Shown here: in pieces, positions 36,221-42,100 of the stretch
Position numbering within the stretch: position 1 is the stretch's first letter
Layout of the letters: every line of letters starts with the position of its first letter
Origin: an uncultured beta proteobacterium
GTDB lineage: Bacteria; Pseudomonadota; Gammaproteobacteria; Burkholderiales; SG8-41
DNA length: 42,100 nt
Assembly: GCA_903893565.1 (NCBI GenBank)
Contig: CAITMU010000161.1
Span: forward strand, 1 to 42,100
Direction of reading: 5' to 3'
Notes under the pieces: model-generated
What the model was told of the DNA's origin: nothing
What the model saw: only the letters and a program-made list of their open reading frames with translations
Database searches by the model: none
Made by a program: the position numbers and the translations under genes

Positions 36221-36610
36221 ATGAGACGATTTGATCCCCATGAGCATGCGCGTAATGTGCTCGGAGAAAAATTAAAATCTTGCAACGAAGATCCAGTGAC
36301 AGGTTTTTATCGAGATGGATGTTGTAATGTGGGGCCCGATGATGTGGGCGTGCATTCGGTATGTGTGCGCGTAACAGAAGATTTTTTAGCTTTTAGTCAA
36401 CAGCAAGGCAATGATTTATCAACCCCGATGCCGCAGTTTGGTTTTGCCGGCTTAAAGCCTGGAGATCAGTGGTGTCTTTGTGCTGCGCGTTGGTGTGAGG
36501 CCTATGAGGCCGGTGTGGCGCCTCGGGTCATCTTGCAGTCGACTCATGAAGTGATGCTGGAGTTTGTATCGCTGGATGTGCTCAAAAAATTTGCTATTGA
36601 TCTAAGCTGA
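36221..36610 (+). CDS. DUF2237 family protein
   Basis: The 129-aa soluble protein is nearly all DUF2237: NVLGEKLKSCNEDPVTGFYRDGCCN, then DVGVHSVCVRVTEDFL, GNDLSTPMPQFGFAGLKPGDQWCLCAARW and EAGVAPRVILQSTHE. Six or more Cys residues and several conserved acidic residues suggest metal binding or catalysis, but the function is not known. AAGGA lies 9 nt before the ATG. It is 21 bp after the radical SAM gene and 24 bp before a membrane protein gene. Confidence 0.93.
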   Translation: MRRFDPHEHARNVLGEKLKSCNEDPVTGFYRDGCCNVGPDDVGVHSVCVRVTEDFLAFSQQQGNDLSTPMPQFGFAGLKPGDQWCLCAARWCEAYEAGVAPRVILQSTHEVMLEFVSLDVLKKFAIDLS

Positions 36611-36634
36611 CTTTACTAAAAGGTCTCACCTCTC

Positions 36635-37057
36635 ATGATTGATCAAACTTTGAGTTCGGAAAGTGTTCCTCTGCCAGCCCCACATTTCATCACCATAGCT
36701 CATGTAGTGTATGGATTACATGCTTTGAGTGTGATTATGGGAGTCAGTACGGCAGCATTCATCGTTACCGCATTTCTGAGTGGATGGCCATCGATTTTAG
36801 CTGTTGTGATTAGTTATTTTAAACGCGGAGAGGTTAAAGGCACTTTTCTAGAGTCACATTTTCGTTGGCAAATTGGCACTTTTTGGTGGTCATTGTTGTG
36901 GATGTTGATATGGGCTATTTTTGCTATTCCCTTGTATCTTTCGATGGTGGGCATTCCGTTGATTTGGGCCATGGGAATGGTGTTGGGGGTTTGGGTCATT
37001 TACCGAATCGCCCGTGGTTGGCTGGCTTTATTTTCTCATGAGAGTTTGCCCGCGTAG
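36635..37057 (+). CDS. DUF4870-like membrane protein
   Basis: The 140-aa protein has about four hydrophobic segments (roughly residues 22-45, 47-55, 74-95 and 98-122). It includes HVVYGLHALSVIMG and ISYFKRGEVKGTFLESHFRWQIGTFWW, the DUF4870/Tic20-like pattern in which a short polar loop with SHFRWQ separates two membrane pairs. Function is unknown. HslR begins 6 bp after its stop, so they are cotranscribed. Confidence 0.88.
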   Translation: MIDQTLSSESVPLPAPHFITIAHVVYGLHALSVIMGVSTAAFIVTAFLSGWPSILAVVISYFKRGEVKGTFLESHFRWQIGTFWWSLLWMLIWAIFAIPLYLSMVGIPLIWAMGMVLGVWVIYRIARGWLALFSHESLPA

Positions 37058-37063
37058 AGACAT

Positions 37064-37435
37064 ATGCGTATCGACAAATGGTTATGGGCAGCGCGTTTTT
37101 TTAAAACGCGTTCTTTAGTCCAGCAGGCAGTTGAATCGGCAAAAGTTCGATTAAATAAAGAGGGCGTGAAGCCGGCTAAAATCATTAAGTTTGCCGATAT
37201 AGTTAATATTCGAATAGGCACGCAGGAGTGGGAAGTCAGAGTTCTCGCCTTTAATGAAAAAAGAGGATCTGCAACCCAAGCGCAAGCGCTCTACGAGCAC
37301 ACTGCTGAAAGTCTTGCTAAGAGGGAAGCGGAAACATTATTACGACAATCAACCCCAGCAGAGCCTGCTAAAGGGCGTCATGGCAGGCCGACTAAGCGGG
37401 ACCGAAGACAGTTAGAGTTTTGGCTCAAATCGTGA
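37064..37435 (+). CDS. hslR: RNA-binding S4-domain protein HslR (Hsp15 family)
   Basis: The 123-aa basic protein has an N-terminal S4 domain (1-60; MRIDKWLWAARFFKTRSLVQQAVES... with the LNKEGVKPAKIIKFADIV strand). The tail is lysine/arginine-rich, GRPTKRDRRQLEFWLK, as in Hsp15. Hsp15 binds 50S subunits carrying stalled nascent peptidyl-tRNA and helps recycle them. It is the last gene of the radical SAM-DUF2237-DUF4870 run and converges with a dioxygenase gene after 17 bp. Confidence 0.95.
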   Translation: MRIDKWLWAARFFKTRSLVQQAVESAKVRLNKEGVKPAKIIKFADIVNIRIGTQEWEVRVLAFNEKRGSATQAQALYEHTAESLAKREAETLLRQSTPAEPAKGRHGRPTKRDRRQLEFWLKS

Positions 37436-37452
37436 AAAATAAATGATGTCTT

Positions 37453-38421
37453 TTAGGCCCAAGGAGCTAACGGGGCTTCTCCCTTGATGGTCGTTCGGTG
37501 CATAATGCGCCGTTGTTTGTCATCGACCTCGGTGCGGTAATGCATGCAGCAACGGTTATCCCATAAAATGACATCGCCCACTTGCCAGTAGTGCGTCCAA
37601 GCGTATTGGGGTTGTGTCGCGTGGGCCCATAGTTTATCCAGTAGCGCCTCACTTTCTTCATTAGGTAAGCCCAGAATGTAGTTCGATGGCCATACTCGGC
37701 GTCTTCCTAAGTAGAGGGCGGGTTTGCCGGATTCAGGATGAATGCGAACCAAGGGGTGAGTAGGTCCTTCGACTTCTTCGGGAGAGGTGGGAAGCTTGAC
37801 CCCGGGGCGAAGCACACCGGCGCTATTGCGGCTAGAATCGTGAACCTGAGATTTGCCATGAATAGCGCGTTTGAGTTCTTCGGACAACTCTTCATAGGCT
37901 AGATATTGGTTATTAAATGAGGTGTCGCCGCCACCTTGGGCGTTAGGGATTTCCAAAGAATAAAGCATGCTGCCCGCCGGTGGCACTTTGACGTAGGAGT
38001 TATCGGTATGCCAAACCACCTCGTAACTGCCCAGTCCGCCATTGTCCATGACGGGTTGGCCATCGGGGCCAATGTTAGAAATGATACTCACACTAGGGTG
38101 GCGGGAGATCATGAATGCATCATCGATTTTTTCGCCTACATTTAAGTGGTATTTACGCGAGGCCGCCTCATGGGGTTCTCCAAAGACACCGGACACAGCC
38201 ATCAGTTGATCGTCATTAATTCGTTGTCCTCTCCAAAATAGGACGAGATACTTTGCCCAAGCTTGTTTTAGCGCCTGTTTGACCTCTTCAGGTATGGGGA
38301 GCGCTAAGTTAAGACCTTGCACCTCTGCACCCACGGCCGCACCAGTGGGGATTAATTTAAGGTTGGCGAGTGTATTGACGGTTATTAAGGTGGCGTGATC
38401 AGTGCGTGCGGTAGCGGTCAT
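37453..38421 (-). CDS. TauD/TfdA-family Fe(II)/2-oxoglutarate dioxygenase
   Basis: The 322-aa enzyme has LIPTGAAVGAEVQGLNLA near the N-terminus (a TauD hallmark), metal ligands H138 and D140 (VWHTDNSY) and distal H294 (CCMHYRTEV), and a 2-oxoglutarate Arg near R309 (MHRTTIKG). DNRCCMHYR resembles TfdA/TauD members acting on sulfonates or aryloxyacids; the substrate is unknown. AAAGGA precedes the ATG at 38421. Unlike the other two dioxygenases in this window, it has no adjacent Bug gene. Confidence 0.94.
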   Translation of the reverse strand: MTATARTDHATLITVNTLANLKLIPTGAAVGAEVQGLNLALPIPEEVKQALKQAWAKYLVLFWRGQRINDDQLMAVSGVFGEPHEAASRKYHLNVGEKIDDAFMISRHPSVSIISNIGPDGQPVMDNGGLGSYEVVWHTDNSYVKVPPAGSMLYSLEIPNAQGGGDTSFNNQYLAYEELSEELKRAIHGKSQVHDSSRNSAGVLRPGVKLPTSPEEVEGPTHPLVRIHPESGKPALYLGRRRVWPSNYILGLPNEESEALLDKLWAHATQPQYAWTHYWQVGDVILWDNRCCMHYRTEVDDKQRRIMHRTTIKGEAPLAPWA

Positions 38422-38826
38422 TAACGAGGTTCCTTTGTTCTGAGAATAGCGAAACGTGCTAAGGGCAAAGATAACAGATTTTTATCTTTTTGTTTTATTT
38501 GGTGGCGTCATTCGCTTATATGTCACTTGAAATAAGAAGACAGGCTATTTTGACCTTTGGCGGGGTTTTACATCGTTTGTGGGCTTATTGAATCAATTAA
38601 AGACCGGGGATAACAGGGTTTATTAAGAAGCAGAGTATTGTTTATCACAGTAAGAAAGGACTAAGGTATTAAAAAAATAGGAGGATAGTAGGAGACATAT
38701 CCATCCATTAGAATGACGTATCATAAAACGCTCGATAAGCGTTTTATAATCGAATTCGTTTTATGGCGATCATATTTTAATTTGAAAATAATTTTAAAAT
38801 TTATGCCATTTCCAAAGGCTTATTCA
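38422..38826. other. 405-bp divergent intergenic region
   Basis: The region lies between the dioxygenase start and the DUF2520 start. No gene is supported, though an in-frame ATG at 38713 could add 38 non-family residues to the DUF2520 protein. It is AT-rich and holds a perfect AGGAGG at 38679-38684 with no start codon at usable spacing, and the 10-bp inverted repeat listed separately. Confidence 0.55.
38723..38747. repeat. Perfect 10-bp inverted repeat (operator or hairpin)
   Basis: ATAAAACGCT and AGCGTTTTAT flank a 5-nt CGATA loop. The repeat lies 79 bp upstream of the DUF2520 ATG in a divergent intergenic region, where no gene needs terminating. A regulator operator or a structured 5' leader are both possible. 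Confidence 0.6.
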
Positions 38827-39696
38827 ATGAAAACAATTAATGTTATTGGTGCAGGTAAACTGGGTTTAACCTTGGCCCGGTTGTGGCAATTGAAAAAGGT
38901 TTTTGTGGTACAAAATTTAATGTCTCGTGAATTTTCTCACGCACAAAAAGCAGCGCACCTCGTTACGGGCGCCACGGCAGTTGAAAGCTGGGGGGAGTTG
39001 CAGTCGGCAGACTTTTGGTTATTGTCCACGGTTGATTCGCAGATTGTCTCGGTGGCCCAGAACTTGGCGAAAAGCGGTTTATTGCGTGGTGGGGATGTGG
39101 TATTTCATTGCAGTGGGGTTTTATCATCAGCCGACTTAAGAAGCCAATTGCCGGAGCAGGTCTTGGTGGGCAGTGTGCACCCATTGAAAAGCTTTGCGCA
39201 GGCCAACGTTGCCTTTGATACGTTGGGAGGAACTTTTTGTGTGCAAGAGGGGGATAGGGCCGCTTTGGAATTACTCGGCCCAGCATTTGAAAAGATCGGC
39301 GCCTTGATTCGTTCCATTGATCCTCAGTCGAAAGTTTTGTATCACACGGCTAGCGTGATGGTTTGCAATTACGTAACGGCGTTGATGGAGGCCGGATTAT
39401 TGTGTTTTGAAAAGGCGGGCTTAAGTCGAGAAGCGGTCTATCCGATGATTGAGCCTCTGGTGCGAGAGACCGTGAACAATGTGTTTAAGTATTCCACGAC
39501 TCAAGCGCTAACCGGTCCGATTGCACGCGGAGATGTGGATGCCGTGAAGATGCATGTAAAGGCGCTCGATACAATGCCTGCCCCTGTAAAGGATATTTAT
39601 TGTCAATTAGGGTTGTTGGCCGTTGATTTATCAAGAGCGCAAGCCCGAGCCTCAGAGGCTGATCTAGGCCGGATAACCCAAGTGTTAAGTGCCTAA
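38827..39696 (+). CDS. Rossmann-fold DUF2520 protein
   Basis: The 289-aa protein opens with TINVIGAGKLGLTLARLW, an N-terminal NAD(P)-binding motif. VVFHCSGVLSSADLR and VGSVHPLKSFAQ follow (about 100-130), then a helical C-terminal half with ASVMVCNYVTALMEAG and LTGPIARGD. This two-domain layout is that of F420-dependent NADP reductase-like/DUF2520 proteins, a 6-phosphogluconate-dehydrogenase-like architecture; the substrate is unknown. I chose ATG 38827 with AAGG upstream rather than 38713, because the extra residues do not resemble the family and cross an inverted repeat. Confidence 0.9.
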   Translation: MKTINVIGAGKLGLTLARLWQLKKVFVVQNLMSREFSHAQKAAHLVTGATAVESWGELQSADFWLLSTVDSQIVSVAQNLAKSGLLRGGDVVFHCSGVLSSADLRSQLPEQVLVGSVHPLKSFAQANVAFDTLGGTFCVQEGDRAALELLGPAFEKIGALIRSIDPQSKVLYHTASVMVCNYVTALMEAGLLCFEKAGLSREAVYPMIEPLVRETVNNVFKYSTTQALTGPIARGDVDAVKMHVKALDTMPAPVKDIYCQLGLLAVDLSRAQARASEADLGRITQVLSA

Positions 39697-39997
39697 TCGC
39701 TTAGCCTCCGATCGTATTGATGAAACGCGTCATGAGGGTTCATATCCTGAGGTTTAATTTTTTAAAAAAGGTTTTTAAAAAAATGGGAAACTAAGTTTAA
39801 TCAGAAAGGTGCGAAGCCACTCAAAACGCTAGGCACAGTCAGAGCTGAGGTCTCAGAGGACTAAAAAAAGTGCTGTGCGAGGCTATGTATTTTTTGGGGA
39901 TTTAAAAGGCTTTGGCGAGTATCTGCACTGATTAGAGTTTTTGCCTAGAGAGTTGTCCGCGTTACAATATAGTTATTTAATAGACTTTATAGAGAAA
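39697..39997. other. 301-bp intergenic region, no gene recognised
   Basis: This AT-rich spacer lies between two plus-strand genes. It contains poly-A/T runs (TTTTTTAAAAAAGGTTTTTAAAAAAA around 39758-39783, split by short GC steps) and a small palindrome CTGAGGTCTCAG. I see no conserved coding frame. Confidence 0.55.
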
Positions 39998-40930
39998 ATG
40001 AACGTGTCAGAATCTTTTATTCGTCAGCGTGTTCTTCAAGGGATTGCATTAAACCGAACGCCAGGGTTTCATTATGTGGGTAATTTTTTGCGTCCTTCTT
40101 TTGATCATGTTTCAGCACAAAACGTCAGTATGTCGCTGAATGTGGGGCCTCACAATGCAGACAGGGATGGTAATGTTAATTTTGGGGCCCTGTTAGTCTT
40201 CGCTGATTTAGCTATTGCCGCGAATGTGAGGGCAGCTCATGACCGTGCGGCTCGTTTAGCGACAGTTAATATGCACATGCATTTTACTGGGGCACCAATG
40301 ACGGGGCTTATTGAGGCGAAAACGACCGTTCATGGTTATCTTGTGGATAGTTTGGGGCGCCAGGGCGCTGGCAGTATTAGCCTGACTGCGGGGGGGCAAC
40401 CCGTCGGATTTGGGACTGGGGCTTTTATGGTGTTGGATCCACCGAAGGGGGTGGCTTTGTATCCGATGGAGTTACGTAGTGAAAAGGATCCTGAAGTGCC
40501 AGCGCTGGCGGTAGAGGCTTTGGAACCAGACGAATTGCTGATATGGCAACGGGCTGAGGCGGCACTTCAATCCAATGAGAACCAATCCTTTGTGAATCGT
40601 TTCTTTGGATTTGACACCCGGGCTGAAGATTTTGGGGCTGTGGGTGAGTTAAAAAATGGTGCTCATGTGGGCAACCGTGTTGGGCATTTGCAAGGTGGCA
40701 TTACGATGGGTCTTGGTATGGCTACCGCAGAGCGTGCTTTAAATAAGGATTGGCGGGTGAGTGCGGTATCGGCTTGGTTTATTAGTCCAGGTGAAGGACC
40801 TGTGATTAGCGCTCGCTCCACCATTTTGCATCGTGGCCGGTTAACCGCGGTCGTGCGTACGGAAATAACGGGTTTAAATAATCGGCGCACTATGGAAATG
40901 GTGACAACACACGCTAAAAAAATGTCCTGA
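39998..40930 (+). CDS. Tandem-hotdog acyl-CoA thioesterase-like protein
   Basis: The 310-aa protein appears to hold two PaaI-like hotdog domains in tandem. Domain one (about 25-150) includes RDGNVNFGALLVFADLAIAANV and ATVNMHMHFTGAP. Domain two (about 205-305) includes GHLQGGITMGLGMATAERAL, SAVSAWFISPG and TAVVRTEITGLNN. Hotdog pairs act as acyl-CoA thioesterases or hydratases. I chose ATG 39998; a TTG at 39941 would add 19 residues. The ribosome site is weak. The broken amidohydrolase follows 31 bp downstream. Confidence 0.82.
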   Translation: MNVSESFIRQRVLQGIALNRTPGFHYVGNFLRPSFDHVSAQNVSMSLNVGPHNADRDGNVNFGALLVFADLAIAANVRAAHDRAARLATVNMHMHFTGAPMTGLIEAKTTVHGYLVDSLGRQGAGSISLTAGGQPVGFGTGAFMVLDPPKGVALYPMELRSEKDPEVPALAVEALEPDELLIWQRAEAALQSNENQSFVNRFFGFDTRAEDFGAVGELKNGAHVGNRVGHLQGGITMGLGMATAERALNKDWRVSAVSAWFISPGEGPVISARSTILHRGRLTAVVRTEITGLNNRRTMEMVTTHAKKMS

Positions 40931-40961
40931 ATAGGGGCAACCTAAAGGGGGAGCGTGTTTG

Positions 40962-41835
40962 ATGTCGATTTCAATTCAATCGTGGTGGAAGTCCTTAGCG
41001 CCCCCTGGCGCAACGTCGATGCATCAATCGGCAGGTGGGGTGGGCATGGACACTTCAGTGATTGATACCCATGCTCATTGGTTTCCTGAGGGATGGGTTC
41101 GCTTGGTAGAAAAAGAAGGAGCCCATTGCGGCGCCTAAATTAAGCGCGAGGGCAAGGATATTAAGTTTGTGGGTGGTGGACTGAATTCTGTTTTTTCGGA
41201 TGCTTTTGTCGATCTGGATTTACGTTTAGCTGCGATGGATCAGCAAAAGGTGGATTGCCATGTTTTGTCGCTAACGACCCCAATGGTTTATTTTGCGCCT
41301 GATGATTTTGCATTGGCTTTGTCACAAGTGTTTAACGATGCCGCTTCACGAGCCCATCAGCGCTATCCCAAGCGCTTTGTTGGCATGGCAATGTTGCCGA
41401 TGCAATCACCTAAGCTTGCCTTGAGAGAATTGGAGCGAGCGTCCCGGTTGCCGGGGATGATTGATTTTTGGCGCAGTGATGGATCGTTTTCCGAAGCTTC
41501 ACGTCATGTTGCCCCATGCCGGAGGCACTTTTCCAGCCTTGGTCGGGCGCTGGGATCATGCTACGAAGGTGAGGCCAGAGTTAAAGCACGTGGAACGTTT
41601 ACCCAGTGATTACTTAAGGCGTTTTAGCTACGATACGATTGGTCATGATGATCAGATAATGATGAATCTTATTAAGCAGGTCGGGGCTGATCGGGTGGTG
41701 TTGGGCAGTGATTATTGCTTTGATATGGGGCATGAGCAACCCGTAGCAGTGGTAAAACGATGGACTTCATTGCCTGAAGTGGATCGCAATCTCATCTTAG
41801 GTGGCAACGCGGCGCGAATGTTGAAATTACTGTAA
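40962..41835 (+). pseudogene. Broken amidohydrolase (ACMSD/5-carboxyvanillate decarboxylase type)
   Basis: From ATG 40962 (AAAGGGGGAG upstream) the frame gives the metal motif VIDTHAHWFPEGW, then a premature TAA at 41136-41138. The same frame resumes and runs through DQQKVDCHVLSLTTPMVYF and YPKRFVGMAMLPMQSPKLALREL to SRLPGM. At about 41460 it jumps to another frame, LIFGAVMDRFPKLHVMLPHAGGTFPALVGR, which runs to VGADRVVLGSDYCFDMG and a normal end. Roughly 70-80 residues that normally carry another metal-ligand His are missing, so the gene has a stop, a deletion and a frameshift. Confidence 0.88.
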
Positions 41836-41886
41836 TCCTCTTAGTGGAGATTTGTTAAGCCCCGCCCTTGCGACACCAACCAGTAT

Positions 41887-41967
41887 GCGGGTCTGCGCAG
41901 GCCCGTTCTAAGCGCTTTTGCATAAAAGCGCCTGTATTGTCCAGTTGCCCTGCAAGGCGGCGCCTGG
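41887..41967. other. Cluster of hairpins upstream of an IS607-type gene
   Basis: Three hairpins lie in 81 nt. The first pairs 41888-41895 with 41898-41905 (CGGGTCTG/CAGGCCCG, with one G-T pair). The second pairs GCGCTTTT 41912-41919 with AAAAGCGC 41924-41931 around a GCAT loop. The third, weaker, pairs CCAG 41941-41944 with CTGG 41964-41967 around an inner GCC/GGC. They may form a structured RNA, the left end of the insertion element, or terminators of the pseudogene transcript. Confidence 0.5.
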
Positions 41968-41994
41968 TATCCGATGGGGTTACAAGCAGTTAGC

Positions 41995-42023
41995 TTAAAA
42001 TATATTCAAACCTAATTTATACT
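41995..42023 (+). promoter_or_regulatory. Possible promoter of the IS607-type gene
   Basis: TTAAAA (41995-42000), 17 nt, then TATACT (42018-42023). The ATG at 42031 is 7 nt past the -10 element and has no Shine-Dalgarno, so a leaderless transcript is possible. Confidence 0.4.
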
Positions 42024-42030
42024 ATCCATT

Positions 42031-42100
42031 ATGGAAAGATTTGTAGCCATTGGTGATGCAGCAAAAGCCCTGGGTGTGTCGATAACGACATTGCGCCGCT
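42031..42100 (+). mobile_element. Start of an IS607-type serine recombinase/transposase (cut by window end)
   Basis: Only 23 codons are visible: MERFVAIGDAAKALGVSITT followed by LRR. This is the MerR-like winged helix-turn-helix that opens IS607-family TnpA proteins, which continue into a serine-recombinase domain. A complete element would usually also carry tnpB. MerR-type regulators start differently, so the IS607 assignment is favoured, but the catalytic domain lies outside the window. Confidence 0.75.

Noticed and set aside
38713..38826. N-terminal extension of the DUF2520 protein from an upstream ATG.
   Set aside because: The 38 extra residues do not look like the family, they cross the inverted repeat, and the nearest Shine-Dalgarno-like sequence is about 18 nt from that ATG.

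Overview
The window looks like a chromosomal segment of a betaproteobacterium of the order Burkholderiales, most like the Alcaligenaceae (Bordetella/Achromobacter relatives) but with moderate GC by eye. The evidence is a DUF3567 protein (13126-13359) and a small cytoplasmic protein (18216-18605), both of types I know from Burkholderiales, plus a large expansion of Bug/TctC periplasmic binding proteins. The genus cannot be read from the sequence alone.

Layout. 132-216 is tRNA-Leu(CAA). 289-1742 (minus) carries a Bug protein and a YchJ-like SEC-C protein. 1827-8107 (plus) is a housekeeping block: queA, tgt, yajC, secD, secF and a DedA membrane protein. It converges on cnoX-like and purB genes (8187-10476, minus). 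From about 10.5 kb the region is accessory and catabolic: MmgE/PrpD + Bug (10586-12933), DUF3567, a class II aldolase (13413-14171), a three-gene LPS-core glycosyltransferase operon joined by 4-bp overlaps (14254-16894, minus), a lone Bug (16993-17958), then small protein + Bug + ROK sugar kinase + degenerate Nudix protein (18216-20997). There follow TauD-type dioxygenase + Bug (22954-21070, minus), a decayed Bug pseudogene (23104-23687), a Bug (23906-24886), MmgE/PrpD (25077-26441, minus) divergent from dioxygenase + Bug (26528-28569), an Ldh-family oxidoreductase (29046-30068, minus) divergent from acyl-CoA dehydrogenase + atypical SDR (30237-32254), and Bug + enolase-superfamily enzyme (34424-32268, minus). 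34691-37435 is a conserved plus-strand block: radical SAM DUF4080, DUF2237, DUF4870 and hslR. The right end holds a third TauD-type dioxygenase (37453-38421), a DUF2520 Rossmann protein, a tandem-hotdog thioesterase, a broken amidohydrolase (40962-41835) and the first 23 codons of an IS607-type recombinase preceded by strong hairpins (41887-41967).

How it fits together. Eight intact Bug genes and one Bug pseudogene lie in 42 kb, with no TctA or TctB permease gene and no recognisable transcriptional regulator. Most Bugs are packed against a carboxylate-type enzyme (PrpD-like lyase, Fe(II)/2-oxoglutarate dioxygenase, enolase-superfamily dehydratase/racemase), which suggests a series of small capture-and-degrade cassettes for organic acids sharing permeases encoded elsewhere. 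Several enzymes here lack canonical catalytic residues: the Nudix protein, the SDR, the Ldh-family protein and the enolase-superfamily protein. Two genes are decayed by large internal deletions, so the accessory region is both expanding and eroding.
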